64,000 nt of DNA. Source: Streptomyces clavuligerus. Its GTDB lineage: Bacteria > Actinomycetota > Actinomycetes > Streptomycetales > Streptomycetaceae. Below the pieces are notes generated by a model that made no database searches, had not been told where the DNA came from, and saw only the letters and a list, made by a program, of their open reading frames with translations. The position numbers and the translations under genes are program-made. Shown here piece after piece: positions 26,619 through 35,848 of the stretch. Positions within the stretch are counted from its first letter, which is position 1. The number at the start of each line of letters is the position of its first letter. The stretch is from the NCBI RefSeq assembly GCF_005519465.1, contig NZ_CP027859.1, positions 930,001-994,000 of the forward strand, given 5' to 3'.

Positions 26619-28388
26619 ATGGCGGGGCGTCGAGAGCGGCCACTGGACCCGGAGGCGGGGCCGGTGGAACGGTTCGCCTGCGGGCTGCGGGAGTTACGGG
26701 CGGCGGCGGGCGGGCCGACCTACCGCGAGATGGCACACGTCGCCGGGTACTCGGCGAGCACACTGGCCGCGGCCGCCGCGGGCGATCAGTTGCCGTCGCT
26801 TCCGGTGGCGCTCGCGTACACGTCCGTGTGCGGGGGCGGAACGGAGGAGTGGGCGGCCCTGTGGCACGAGACCGCCGTCGCGGTCGAACGGCAGCAGGTG
26901 GTCCGCGTCGCCGACGACCCCGACACGACCCGGCCGCCGTACCGGGGACTCGTCCGGTACGAGCCGGGGGACCGGGATCTGTTCTTCGGCCGGGAGCAGA
27001 CGCTCGGACGGCTCGTCGAACTGGTCCGCGCGCACCGGCTGGTGATCCTCACCGGCGCCTCCGGCAGCGGCAAGTCCTCGCTGCTGCGCGCCGGGCTGCT
27101 GCCCGCTCTGCGACCGTACCCGGAGAACGGGGCAACGGGGCGCAGCGCGCCGATCGGCCAGGGGCACGGCGGTGCGGCCGGTCCGGTGCGGAGCGGGACG
27201 GCCGGTCCGGTGCCGGGCGGGGTCGTCGGTCCGGTGCCGCGCGGGACGGTCGGTCCGGTGCGCTGCGCGGCGGTCCGGGTCCTCACCCCCGGGCCCCGTC
27301 CGGCCGCCGCCCACGCCCCCGCCTTCGTCCCGCCGCCCGCAGGGTCCGGGGACGCCTTCGTGATCGTGGACCAGTTCGAACAGGTCTTCACCTTGTGCGA
27401 CGACCCGGCCGAGCGGGCGCGGTTCCTCCGGCTGCTGCTGGCGGCCCGGGAGCCCGGCAGCCGACTGCGGGTCGTCGTCGCCGTCCGGGCCGACTTCTAC
27501 GGCCGCTGCACGGAACACCCCGGCCTGGTCGAGGCGGTGCGCGAGGCGCATCTGCCCATCGGCCCGATGACCCCGGCCGAGCTGCGACGGGCGGTCGTGG
27601 GCCCGGCCAGGTCCGCACGGCTCGTGGTCGAACGCGATCTGGCCGCGCGGATCGTCGAGGAGACGGCCGCCGAGCCGGGTGGTCTGCCGCTGATGTCGCA
27701 CGCGCTGCTGGAGGTGTGGCACCGCCGCAGGGGCCGGACGCTCACCCTCGCCGCGTACGAGGCCGTCGGCGGCATCCACGGCGCCGTCGCCGACACCGCC
27801 GAACACACCTACCAGCGGCTCACCCCCGAGCAGGCCCGGCACGCCCGCCGTATCCTCCTCCGGCTCATCACCCCCGGCCAGGGCGCTCCCGACACCCGCC
27901 GCCCCGCGCCCCGCGCCGAGCTGGAGACCGCCGACGGCGCGGCGGCGGTGTGCGAACACCTCAGCCGTGCCCGGCTGATCACCCTCGACGACGACACCGC
28001 CGACCTCGCGCACGACGCCCTCATCACCGCCTGGCCGCGGCTGCGCGACTGGGTCGACGAGGAACGCGCGCGGCTCGTCGTCCACTGTCGGCTCACCGCC
28101 GACGCCGCGACCTGGGCCGGACGCCACCAGGACCCCGGGGCGCTGTACCGCGGCACCCGCCTCGCGACCGCGCGGGAGGCGTTCCCCCCTCCCCATGAGG
28201 GGCTGACCGCCGCCGAACGCGCCTTCCTCACCGCCGCGATCACCGCCGCGACCACCGTCCGGCGTGACGAGGAGCGCGCCCGTGATCGCGTCGTCCGCCG
28301 CCTCCGGCGTTCCGCCGCAGCCCGCGCGGCCCTCCTCGCGCTCGTGCTGCTCGCGCTCGTGCCGCTCGCGGGTGTGATCGCCTGGTAG
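26619..28388 (+). CDS. nSTAND NTPase with N-terminal helix-turn-helix, no repeat domain
   Basis: The protein has 589 residues. Residues 15-80 are a helix-turn-helix of the HTH_31 type. The NTPase has Walker A GASGSGKS (146-153), a Walker B-like VIVDQFEQ and the winged region GGLPLMSHALLEVWHRR characteristic of nSTAND1. A Gly-Pro-Val repeat (about 183-215) interrupts the NTPase. The protein ends right after one transmembrane helix (LLALVLLALVPLAGVIAW). Streptomyces relatives normally continue into WD40 repeats that act as sensor; these are absent. ATG 26619 has GGGGAGGAG upstream. nSTAND proteins often act in conflict or defence. Confidence 0.82.
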   Translation: MAGRRERPLDPEAGPVERFACGLRELRAAAGGPTYREMAHVAGYSASTLAAAAAGDQLPSLPVALAYTSVCGGGTEEWAALWHETAVAVERQQVVRVADDPDTTRPPYRGLVRYEPGDRDLFFGREQTLGRLVELVRAHRLVILTGASGSGKSSLLRAGLLPALRPYPENGATGRSAPIGQGHGGAAGPVRSGTAGPVPGGVVGPVPRGTVGPVRCAAVRVLTPGPRPAAAHAPAFVPPPAGSGDAFVIVDQFEQVFTLCDDPAERARFLRLLLAAREPGSRLRVVVAVRADFYGRCTEHPGLVEAVREAHLPIGPMTPAELRRAVVGPARSARLVVERDLAARIVEETAAEPGGLPLMSHALLEVWHRRRGRTLTLAAYEAVGGIHGAVADTAEHTYQRLTPEQARHARRILLRLITPGQGAPDTRRPAPRAELETADGAAAVCEHLSRARLITLDDDTADLAHDALITAWPRLRDWVDEERARLVVHCRLTADAATWAGRHQDPGALYRGTRLATAREAFPPPHEGLTAAERAFLTAAITAATTVRRDEERARDRVVRRLRRSAAARAALLALVLLALVPLAGVIAW

Positions 28389-28474
28389 GGAGCCGTGCCC
28401 GTGTTCGTGCTCGTGCTCGTGTTCGTGACCGTGAGCAGCCGTATCCGTGTCCCTCTCGCCGGCCGACCGTTGCA

Positions 28475-28590
28475 GGACGGGGGACGGGGGACGGGGGACG
28501 GGGGACGGGGGACGGGGGACGGGGGACGGGGGACAGGGGACAGGGGACAGGGGACAGGGAGCCGCGGCCGGGGAGCCGCGGCCGGGGAGG
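28475..28590. repeat. G-rich heptamer tandem repeat
   Basis: About eight copies of ACGGGGG run into about four of ACAGGGG (28475-28557), followed by a 15-bp duplication AGCCGCGGCCGGGG. It occupies the space between the nSTAND and ADP-ribosyltransferase genes (28389-28874), where no other gene is convincing. The G runs could form quadruplex DNA. Confidence 0.85.
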
Positions 28591-28874
28591 CATACTCCGG
28601 CACGGTGCCGGGGAACTCGCCCCGGGGTACCCGTCCGACGCGTCGTCGCCCCCCCGGACGACCGGACGAACCGGCCCCCGGCCGGGGGAGTGAACCGGCC
28701 GCGCGGAGGGAAGGTGACCCTTCGTCCTCCCGCGCGCGGCGCCCGCCGGAGCGTCCTCCGGTGCGGGGACGGGGCACATCCCCTGCCCCTGGAGGTGCCT
28801 TCGGGGTCCTGCCCGGTCCGGGCGGGCCGGGAGGAGAGTCGTACCGCTGTGCAACCACCATTGAGGGGGTGCTC

Positions 28875-30380
28875 GTGCGCGCGCAGGACAGTGGCAAGGA
28901 GCGGGACCGGGGGACCGGACCGGCGGGGCCCCGGCCCCGATCGCCCCGGGTGCCCGGGTGGGCGGCCCAAGTCCTCGCGCTCCAGCGGCTGGCCGGGAAC
29001 GCGGCCGTCTCGCGCGCACTCGCCGAGGCCCGGCACCAGCACGGCCCCGGGTGCGGGCACGCGAATCCCCCGGTGCAGCGCGACGCGGACACCGATCTGC
29101 ACGAGCACGGTCCGGGATGCCGCCACGGGGAGACGCCCGCGCAGCGCCGGGTGCCGCCGGACGAGGCGGTCGCCACCCTTGGCAGGCACGCGGCGGCCGA
29201 CCACGGCGCCGTGGCGTACACGGCCGATTCGCTCATCGTGGGCGTCCAGCGTGCCGCGGAGCCGTCCGCCGTGTGGATCCAGCGGACACCGGGCAACACC
29301 CCCGCGGCCCCGGCTGCGGCTCCGGCCCCACCGCAGCCGCAGGTCGGGCTGCCGCCGGACCTCAATGCCGTACTCGGCAGGGAGATCCCGGACTACTGGA
29401 ACGACCTGGTGTGGAACGACAGCGGACGGGGCTACCACACGGCCTCCGTGCCCCAGGGCCACCGGGTGTGGAGCGCCGTCGAGGAGTACACCCGGCTCTC
29501 CCAGGAACACATGCCCGTCACCGCGCCGAAGGGCGAGGCGACCCGGATGGCCGAGTCCCGGAAGCGGCTCGCCGACCCGGCGATCACCGATGAGCAGCGG
29601 GCGTCCCACACCCGTCGGCTCCAGGAGGGCAAGCCCGGCGGTCCGCCCCCGCCGAGCAGCGCTTTCATGGACATCGTGGACATCGTCGTATGCGCCAACC
29701 CCGAGCTGTGGGAGAAGTACACGACCAACCGGCAGCTGTACCACCAGTCGCTGATCTCCCACAGTGAGCGGGGACTGGAGGCGTCGGGGAAGGACCGCAG
29801 CGAGCTGATTCCCTGGTCCACCGGGCGTCGGCCCAACCTCGGCGGTGCGGCGTCGACCTCGGTCCGGCCCGGTTTCGAACGCCCCGGCCAGCTGCCGCCG
29901 GGCGTCCCCCAGGACGCCGGGGAGGCGTTCCTCTGGCACGGCACCGGCACCGGCATCATGGACCTGATCGACGAGCACGGGCCGGCGCCCGAGCTGGGCC
30001 GGAACAGGGGCACCGAGGACAAGCCCCGATACGGTGTGCTGGGCCAGGGCACCTACGTCGCCGACAACTCCTCCAAGGCACAGACGTACTTCGCCTGTCC
30101 CCGGTGCGAGGACCCCGAGTGCACGGACGTGACGCACCCGCCCCGGCAGTTGATGCTGATGCGGGGCCTCATCGGCTCACCCAACTTCGCGCACTACGGG
30201 AACAACCGGCGGGGTGAGGACCACAAGACGATGAAGGACGGCCGCACCTCCGTGATGAGCCCCGGCTTCAAGAAGAACCCGACCCTGTTCGGCGCGACAG
30301 GGACCAACGAATTCCTGATCAAGGACAAGTCGCTGCTCTACCCGGAGATCCGTGTCCACTACCGGCGGCCCGCGACATGA
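28875..30380 (+). CDS. PARP-type ADP-ribosyltransferase with eCIS-cargo N-terminus
   Basis: The protein has 501 residues. The N-terminus (WAAQVLALQRLAGNAAVSRA, about 29-48) is the signature of cargo for extracellular contractile injection systems. It is followed by two HGPGC-x-H motifs (56-61, 78-83), a VQR, and a Pro-rich linker. The C-terminal catalytic domain (about 262-496) begins with a PARP-like helix (IVVCANPELWEKYTTNRQLY) and keeps the H-Y-E triad: H355 in LWHGTG, Y394 in GQGTYVADNSSKA, and E479 in TNEFLI, followed by YPE. A CPRC...C cluster (408-416) is inserted. GTG 28875 was chosen for its GAGGGGG site; the upstream frame crosses the tandem repeat. It probably transfers ADP-ribose to a target in a neighbouring cell; target and delivery are inferred. 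Confidence 0.82.
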   Translation: MRAQDSGKERDRGTGPAGPRPRSPRVPGWAAQVLALQRLAGNAAVSRALAEARHQHGPGCGHANPPVQRDADTDLHEHGPGCRHGETPAQRRVPPDEAVATLGRHAAADHGAVAYTADSLIVGVQRAAEPSAVWIQRTPGNTPAAPAAAPAPPQPQVGLPPDLNAVLGREIPDYWNDLVWNDSGRGYHTASVPQGHRVWSAVEEYTRLSQEHMPVTAPKGEATRMAESRKRLADPAITDEQRASHTRRLQEGKPGGPPPPSSAFMDIVDIVVCANPELWEKYTTNRQLYHQSLISHSERGLEASGKDRSELIPWSTGRRPNLGGAASTSVRPGFERPGQLPPGVPQDAGEAFLWHGTGTGIMDLIDEHGPAPELGRNRGTEDKPRYGVLGQGTYVADNSSKAQTYFACPRCEDPECTDVTHPPRQLMLMRGLIGSPNFAHYGNNRRGEDHKTMKDGRTSVMSPGFKKNPTLFGATGTNEFLIKDKSLLYPEIRVHYRRPAT

Positions 30381-30505
30381 CCGCGGGCCGCACACACCGA
30401 TGACGCTCGGGCTGAGTGCCCGCGCCCCCGGTACCGCCCCGGGTACCGCCCCCGGTACTGCTTCCTGACCGGCCGGGGGCGTCAGATCACCGGTCCGTCA
30501 GGACG

Positions 30506-31651
30506 TCAGATCCGCATGGCCTTCTCGTGGAAGGGGCAGGCGTCGGCCGCGCCGGAGGCAAGGGCGGCACCCGCGGTGGAGGCGGTGCGCGCGCCACCGG
30601 GAGTCGTCTCGCCCATCTGGATGAGGATCTCGTCCGACAGCAGGTCCTGCTGCCCCTTCAGCGCGTCGGCGACCTTCGCGTCCACGGGGAAGACCATTTC
30701 GGCGGCGATGTTGTCCTGGACGATCCGGGCGAGGTTGTCCAGCGCGACGAAGATCGGGTCCTTGGGCGGCTCGACGGCCGGCAGGTCGATCAGATGGGTG
30801 GCCACCTTGGCCGGGTTCATGCACGGCTTGATGATGATCGAGTTCTGGTTGAGGACGGACGTCGTCCACTGCGAGAGCACCACGCAGTAGAGGTCCTTCC
30901 ACTCCGTCTCACCGATCTTGGCCCGCCACCGCTTCATGACGTCCTGCACACCGGCGATCTGCGCCGCCGACGCGTGCTTCATGTTGGTGCGGATGTTCGG
31001 GTACACGCTGCCGGAGAAGTCCTCGAACGACTTCATGTCGAAGGACTTGGCGAGGGTGGAGTCGTCGATGAACTTGAGCGCGGCGTTCAGCAGCGCCGTG
31101 CAGCCCGCCGCCATGTCCGCGGGTATGTTCGCGCTCTTGATGTGGTCGCGGGCGGTGAGCAGGGACGCGGCGTACCCCTGGAGCGGGGTGATCCAGCCGG
31201 TGGTGCTGTTGCCCTTGAACGCGACCATCCGCAGATCGTGCGGATCGATGCGGCTCGCGTTGGGGAGGTTCGGAACCTGGCTGCTCAGATACGGGGCGAT
31301 GACCGAGAAGATACCGAGCGGAACGTGGCTGATGGACTTCGCCAGTTCAAAGGTCTCGGAGACGGGGTTCTCCGTCGTCAGCGTTCCCTTGTGGACCAGG
31401 GTGAACCTGCCGCCCTTGGCGTCGTTCTGCACGACGACCACGGGGCTCAGATGCTTGATCAGGTCGGCCTTGAGCGCGGCGTAGTTCAGTCTCATCTCTC
31501 TGTTCACCGAGAGCATCGAGTCTCTCGCCTCGCGCTCCGTGACCGGCTGGATGCCGGACGGGGCCGCCGAGGCGGGCGAAGCCTGGGCGGCGAGGAAGGA
31601 AGCGGCGCCTACGGCGGAGGCGGCACCGATGAAACCGCGGCGGGTAGCCAT
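30506..31651 (-). CDS. Tat-exported protein of unknown function
   Basis: The protein has 381 residues. It begins ATRRGFIGAASAVGAASFLA with a twin-arginine signal and an Ala-x-Ala cleavage site near residue 30. The mature part is mostly helical, with a repeated 'LTARDHIKSANIPADMAAG' type character and two Cys, one near the middle (AAGCTALLN) and one near the C-terminus. No catalytic motif is recognised, so no function is assigned. Twin-arginine export suggests a folded or cofactor-bearing protein. It is convergent with the ADP-ribosyltransferase gene. Confidence 0.75.
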   Translation of the reverse strand: MATRRGFIGAASAVGAASFLAAQASPASAAPSGIQPVTEREARDSMLSVNREMRLNYAALKADLIKHLSPVVVVQNDAKGGRFTLVHKGTLTTENPVSETFELAKSISHVPLGIFSVIAPYLSSQVPNLPNASRIDPHDLRMVAFKGNSTTGWITPLQGYAASLLTARDHIKSANIPADMAAGCTALLNAALKFIDDSTLAKSFDMKSFEDFSGSVYPNIRTNMKHASAAQIAGVQDVMKRWRAKIGETEWKDLYCVVLSQWTTSVLNQNSIIIKPCMNPAKVATHLIDLPAVEPPKDPIFVALDNLARIVQDNIAAEMVFPVDAKVADALKGQQDLLSDEILIQMGETTPGGARTASTAGAALASGAADACPFHEKAMRI

Positions 31652-31913
31652 GATCTGTATCTCCGTCTGAATCGGGGATGGAGGTGTTCTGTCATTCCGT
31701 GGGGGAGGTGAGAGGTGTTCACTCGGTCACTCCGTGGGGGGGAGGGGGAGAGGTGGGGGGACCGGCACTGCGCGGGCCGGTGGGAGCTGTCCCGTACGTG
31801 GACGGCGGGACCGGCCCGGGCGCAGGTCGAGGAGGGGCGGTCGTCGGACCGTGAGGGTGTCGTCGGACCGTGGGGGTGGGGGAGGGGCGGACCGTGGGGG
31901 TGGTCCGGCCGAA

Positions 31914-31997
31914 GTCAGGCCAGACCAGACCAGACAAGGTCTGACCAGGCCAGACATGGTCAGGTCAGGTCAGGCATGGTCAGGTCAGGTCAGACCA
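31914..31997. repeat. CAGAC/TCAGG repeat upstream of the Tat protein gene
   Basis: The sequence contains two direct copies of CATGGTCAGGTCAGGTCAG within a longer run of CCAGAC and GGTCAG units. It overlaps the last codons of the next gene. The remaining part of the 338-bp interval (31652-31989) is G-rich with GTGGGGG runs and holds no gene. Confidence 0.75.
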
Positions 31998-32580
31998 GGG
32001 ACTCCTGGGACGGGACGACCACCCCGTAGAGGTCCGCGACGGTCGCGAGCGCGCCGTGGTGGATCTGATGTGCGGTCAGCTCGACGCCCGCCGACGACAG
32101 GGGCCGGGTCGCACAGGCGTCGGCGACGACGGTGGGCCGGTTCCCGTGCAGGAACGCGCCCTGCGTCGTGAACAGCACACACATGTGCGTCATAAACCCG
32201 ACGACGATGACGTCCTTGTTCCCGGCCGCGTCGACGAGGCTGCCCAGGTCGGTGTCCACGAACGCGTTCGGGACCTGCTTGACGACGATGGGCTCGTCCC
32301 CGACCGGTGCCACGAGCGGGTGGATCTCCCCGATCTCCGCGCGGATGTCGTACGGGGTGCCCTCGCCGCCGTCGTTGACCACGTGGATGACCTCGGCACC
32401 CGCCGCCCGGGCCCGGCCCAGCAGCGCGGCGGCGGATTCGAGCGCCTGCTGCCAGCCCTCCAGCTCCATCACACCGGTGGTGTAGGTGTTCTGGAAGTCG
32501 ACCAGGATCAGGGTCGAGTCGGCAAGCGACGCAGGCGTCTCATCGAAGCCGTTGAGCGCGCGCAGGGTCGTCGTAGCCAT
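31990..32580 (-). CDS. Isochorismatase-family cysteine hydrolase
   Basis: The protein has 196 residues. The triad is present: Asp in LILVDFQNTY, Lys in PIVVKQVPNAF and Cys in GFMTHMCVLFTT. The family includes nicotinamidases, isochorismatases and N-carbamoyl amide hydrolases; the short loop here does not tell which. The gene is divergent from a GlxA-type regulator, which often controls such hydrolases and may respond to their substrate. The 3' end lies inside a repeat. Confidence 0.88.
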   Translation of the reverse strand: MATTTLRALNGFDETPASLADSTLILVDFQNTYTTGVMELEGWQQALESAAALLGRARAAGAEVIHVVNDGGEGTPYDIRAEIGEIHPLVAPVGDEPIVVKQVPNAFVDTDLGSLVDAAGNKDVIVVGFMTHMCVLFTTQGAFLHGNRPTVVADACATRPLSSAGVELTAHQIHHGALATVADLYGVVVPSQESLV

Positions 32581-32913
32581 GGGAGTACCACCTCAGGGTG
32601 TGTGTGCCGGATGCAGGGCAGGCAGGGCAGGCAGGCCGACCGGACGTGGGCCGGATTGATGCCAAATGTGTCGCTGATGTGAAGCTCACCCCCGCGGTGA
32701 GCTGCGATTAAAAAAACTACGGCCCGTGAAGAGGTGTTAACAATGTCATCTAGCATGCAGATCCGGACATGCCGTTCCAGCCAGCCGTATGCCTGGGACA
32801 CCCCTGACCCCTGACCCCGCGTCATACCCGGCCGTCGGCTTCCGGTCTGGGGCCCCTGGCTCCGACCTTGCCGCCGCCCTGGCTGTGACCCGACCCTGAC
32901 CTGCGGAGACTTC
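32581..32913. promoter_or_regulatory. Divergent promoter region, isochorismatase / GlxA regulator
   Basis: The 333-bp interval contains an A/T-rich centre (TTAAAAAAACTACG at about 32708, TGTTAACAATGTCATCTAGC at about 32730), probably both promoters. No gene or clear palindrome was seen. Confidence 0.45.
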
Positions 32914-33954
32914 ATGAGCACCGTCAGACGACTCATCGTGATCGTCCTCTTCGAGGGCGTCGATCTGCTCGACGTCACCGGACCGCCCGAGGTGTTCGCC
33001 CTCGTCCAGCGGGAGACGGAGGACGCGACCGGCTACGAGGTCGTCCTGGCCGCCGAGACCATGGCCCCCGTCACCACGTCCGCCGGGGTGCGCATCCTTC
33101 CCGACGCCACCTTCGAGGAACTGGCCGTACGGGCCATCGACACGCTGCTGGTGCCCGGTTCGGTCGAGGTCGACAACGAACGCCGGGTCCACGCGCTCAC
33201 CGACCCGACCGTGGTCGCCTGGGTGCGGAAGCTCGCCGAGCGGACCCGCAGGGTCACGTCCGTCTGTGTGGGGGCGCATATCCTCGCCGCCGCCGGGCTG
33301 CTCGACGGCAAGCGCGCCACCACCCACTGGTCGACGGCGGAACAGCTCGCCGCCGACCACCCGGAGGTCGAGGTGGACGCCGACCCCATCTTCATCCGCG
33401 AGGGCAATGTGTGGACCGGCGCGGGGATCAGCGCCTGTCTCGATCTGTCGCTCGCCCTGGTGGCCGACGACTTCGGCGAGACCACGGCGCTGCGCGTGGC
33501 CCGTCAGCTCGTGATGTATCTGAAACGGCCCAGTGGGCAGAGCCAGTTCAGCGTTCCGCTGGAGCCCGTCTCCGCGACCCGGCGCGTGGAGGAGCTGCGG
33601 CACTACGTCACGCGCAACATCGGCGAACAGCTCACCGCCGCGGACCTCGCCGCGCACGCCCATGTCAGCGAGCGGCAGCTCAACCGGATCTTCAAGGCCG
33701 AGCTGGGCATGACGCCGAGCGCCTATATCGAGTCGGCGCGCGTGGAGATGGCGCGCAATCAGTTGGAGTCGACGGACGTCACTCTGGACCGCATCGTGTC
33801 CACCTGCGGATTCGGTACGACGGACACCCTCATCCGGGCGTTCCGGCGCAGGCTGGGCACGACGCCGACGGAGTACCGGCTCCGCTTCAGGGTCGGGCCG
33901 GTCACCGGGATCTCCGAGGCGTGGCCCCGGGCCTACGAGGTGTCCGAGGTGTAG
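32914..33954 (+). CDS. GlxA-type AraC-family regulator with DJ-1/PfpI domain
   Basis: The protein has 346 residues. The N-terminal DJ-1/PfpI domain (about 5-170) contains VTSVCVGAHILAAAGLLDG; the Cys occupies the nucleophile-elbow position. The C-terminal AraC domain has two helix-turn-helix units (LTAADLAAHAHVSERQLNRI and LDRIVSTCGFGTTDTLIRAF). ATG 32914 follows GGAGAC. It most likely regulates the divergent isochorismatase-like gene and senses a small molecule by its DJ-1 fold; neither has been shown. Confidence 0.88.
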   Translation: MSTVRRLIVIVLFEGVDLLDVTGPPEVFALVQRETEDATGYEVVLAAETMAPVTTSAGVRILPDATFEELAVRAIDTLLVPGSVEVDNERRVHALTDPTVVAWVRKLAERTRRVTSVCVGAHILAAAGLLDGKRATTHWSTAEQLAADHPEVEVDADPIFIREGNVWTGAGISACLDLSLALVADDFGETTALRVARQLVMYLKRPSGQSQFSVPLEPVSATRRVEELRHYVTRNIGEQLTAADLAAHAHVSERQLNRIFKAELGMTPSAYIESARVEMARNQLESTDVTLDRIVSTCGFGTTDTLIRAFRRRLGTTPTEYRLRFRVGPVTGISEAWPRAYEVSEV

Positions 33955-33986
33955 GAGGCGCCTGAGATTTGGGGGTGCCTGAAGGC

Positions 33987-34694
33987 TCAGGGGGTGCCCG
34001 AGGTGCCCGAGGTGCCCTCGGTGTCCGAGGGGCGCAGTGCGCGGGCCAGCCGGTCGACGGCGGCAGTGTCCACGGAAGCCGTCCCCGTGAGGGTGTCGAC
34101 CAAGGCCTGCGCGAGGACGGTGGCGGTGCCGATCCGGGTGTCCTCCCGTTCGTCGCCGGTGACCTTCCCGATCACGGCGTCGCGTACCGCCTGCGAGATG
34201 TCGAGCCCCCCGAACAGCTCCGGGAAGGACAGCGCCATCAGGCACACCCCCACATTGGCGGAGAGGATGGCCTGACCGGCCAGCTCCGGTGCCGTGCGCA
34301 GCCGCCCGGCCGCCCGGCAGCGCTCCAGGGCCGACAGCAGCAGGGCCTGCGCCTCCTTGATCGCCTGCGGCTTGGCGTCCCCGGTGGGGGTGAACATCAG
34401 CCGGTACAGATGGGGATGGCCGAGCGCGAACGCGACATGGCTGTCCCAGGCCGTCCGCAGATCCGCCACTGGGTCGTCGGTGAGCGGGTTGCGCCGTTTA
34501 TTGGCGAGGAAGCGCTGGAAGCCGACATCGGCCACTGCTGTGAGCAGCCCCTGTTTGTCGCCGAACTGGCGGTAGATCTCCGGCATGCCGACTCTGGCCC
34601 GGTCACAGATGGCCCGGGTCGAGATCGCCAGGGCGTCCTTGGTGGCGAGCAGTTCCGCGGTGGCTTCCAGGATGCGCTCTCGTGCCGTTGACAT
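33987..34694 (-). CDS. TetR-family regulator
   Basis: The protein has 235 residues. The helix-turn-helix is ISTRAICDRARVGMPEIYRQ, and the C-terminal half is helical with the FALGHPHLYRLMF motif seen in TetR_C_11-like domains. The tail GTSGTSGTP comes from a GGTGCCCGA tandem repeat. It is divergent from the metallo-hydrolase lipoprotein gene, with a matching operator in the intergenic region; the most likely target is that gene. Confidence 0.88.
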   Translation of the reverse strand: MSTARERILEATAELLATKDALAISTRAICDRARVGMPEIYRQFGDKQGLLTAVADVGFQRFLANKRRNPLTDDPVADLRTAWDSHVAFALGHPHLYRLMFTPTGDAKPQAIKEAQALLLSALERCRAAGRLRTAPELAGQAILSANVGVCLMALSFPELFGGLDISQAVRDAVIGKVTGDEREDTRIGTATVLAQALVDTLTGTASVDTAAVDRLARALRPSDTEGTSGTSGTP

Positions 34695-34777
34695 GCCGCC
34701 AATGATAACAGCGCTAACAGATTAGATTCGGGCTTAAGCGAATAAACCGTGCATATCTCTGAAGCTCTTGTAGCGTC

Positions 34778-34796
34778 GCTAACGAACTGTGTTAGC
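34778..34796. promoter_or_regulatory. TetR operator between the regulator and lipoprotein genes
   Basis: GCTAAC-N7-GTTAGC forms a perfect inverted repeat; a single GCTAAC half-site lies at 34713-34718, just upstream of the regulator gene. Confidence 0.6.
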
Positions 34797-34879
34797 TTTG
34801 CCAACATCGAGAGGCCGGGTCGCCTCCACAGGTCCTCCACAAGCCTGGCTGTTCCTAGCGAGAGAGCTGGTATTCCCCC

Positions 34880-35848
34880 ATGAGTCGTCCGACGTTCCTC
34901 CGTGCCGCCTCCACCGTCGTCGCGGTCACCGCGAGCGTGGCCCTCCTCGCCGCCTGCGGCGGAGAGGACACCAAAGACGAGGCGAAGGCGAAGCCCAACA
35001 CCGACGCCAAGACCGCCGACACCCAGACCCCCGCGTCGGGGGCCGCCGACTCCTCGTCCGCCGGCGCCGGGGCATTCACCGTGACCCATGTGGGCGGGCC
35101 GACCACGATCCTGGAGATCGCGGGCTCGCGCATCCTGATCGACCCGACCTTCGACGCGCCCAAGAAGTACAAGAGCGGCCTGGAGAAGATCCAGGCCCCC
35201 GCGTTCGGCACCGACAGGATCGGCAAGATCGACGCCGTGCTCCTCTCCCACCACCAGCACGACGACAACCTCGACGACAAGGGCCGTGACCTGCTCAAGG
35301 AGATGCCCGTCGTGCTCTCCACGCCCGGGGCGCGAAAGACCCTCGGCGATCACGTCACCGGTATGAAGGCGTGGGAGGCGCAGGAGCTGAAGACGGCGGG
35401 TGGCACCATCAAGATCACCGCGGTGCCCGGTCTGCACGGTCCCGACGGTGTGGACCGCGGCGCGGACGGCGAGGTCACCGGCTTCGTCCTCAGCGGAGAG
35501 GGCGTGCCCACCACCTATGTCTCCGGTGACAACGCCTCCGTCAAGGTCGCCAAGGAGGTGGGGGAGCGCGTCACCAAGGAGATCGGCCCCATCGACACGG
35601 CCATCCTCTTCGCCGGAGCCGCCCGCACCCCCGCGATCCTCGACAACGCTCCGCTGACTCTCACCTCGAAGAACGCGGCGCAGGTGGCGAAGGACCTCAA
35701 CCCGCGCAAGGTGGTGCCGGTCCACACCGACAGTTGGAACATCTACTCCGAGGACACCAAGTCCCTGGTCAAGGCGTTCCAGGAGCAGGGCATCGACGAC
35801 AAGCTGATCGACCTGGCCCCGGCGGGCGAGACGAAGAAGCTGTCGTGA
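34880..35848 (+). CDS. Metallo-beta-lactamase-fold lipoprotein (UlaG-like)
   Basis: The protein has 322 residues. The signal ends in a lipobox (VALLAAC, C26), so the protein is anchored outside the membrane, after which a polar Asp/Ala/Thr linker precedes the fold. The metal motif is SHHQHDDN, and later VPGLHGPD and PVHTDSW provide further ligands. The set resembles the UlaG/Zn-dependent hydrolase branch of the MBL superfamily, not antibiotic-resistance enzymes. The substrate is unknown. A divergent TetR gene with a shared operator suggests induction by a small molecule. Confidence 0.85.
   Translation: MSRPTFLRAASTVVAVTASVALLAACGGEDTKDEAKAKPNTDAKTADTQTPASGAADSSSAGAGAFTVTHVGGPTTILEIAGSRILIDPTFDAPKKYKSGLEKIQAPAFGTDRIGKIDAVLLSHHQHDDNLDDKGRDLLKEMPVVLSTPGARKTLGDHVTGMKAWEAQELKTAGGTIKITAVPGLHGPDGVDRGADGEVTGFVLSGEGVPTTYVSGDNASVKVAKEVGERVTKEIGPIDTAILFAGAARTPAILDNAPLTLTSKNAAQVAKDLNPRKVVPVHTDSWNIYSEDTKSLVKAFQEQGIDDKLIDLAPAGETKKLS

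Noticed and set aside
26694..30137. Very long open frame on the minus strand (over 1100 codons) opposite the nSTAND and ADP-ribosyltransferase genes
   Set aside because: It runs antisense to two genes with clear catalytic motifs, crosses the tandem repeat and has the Arg/Gly/Val composition of a GC-driven shadow frame.
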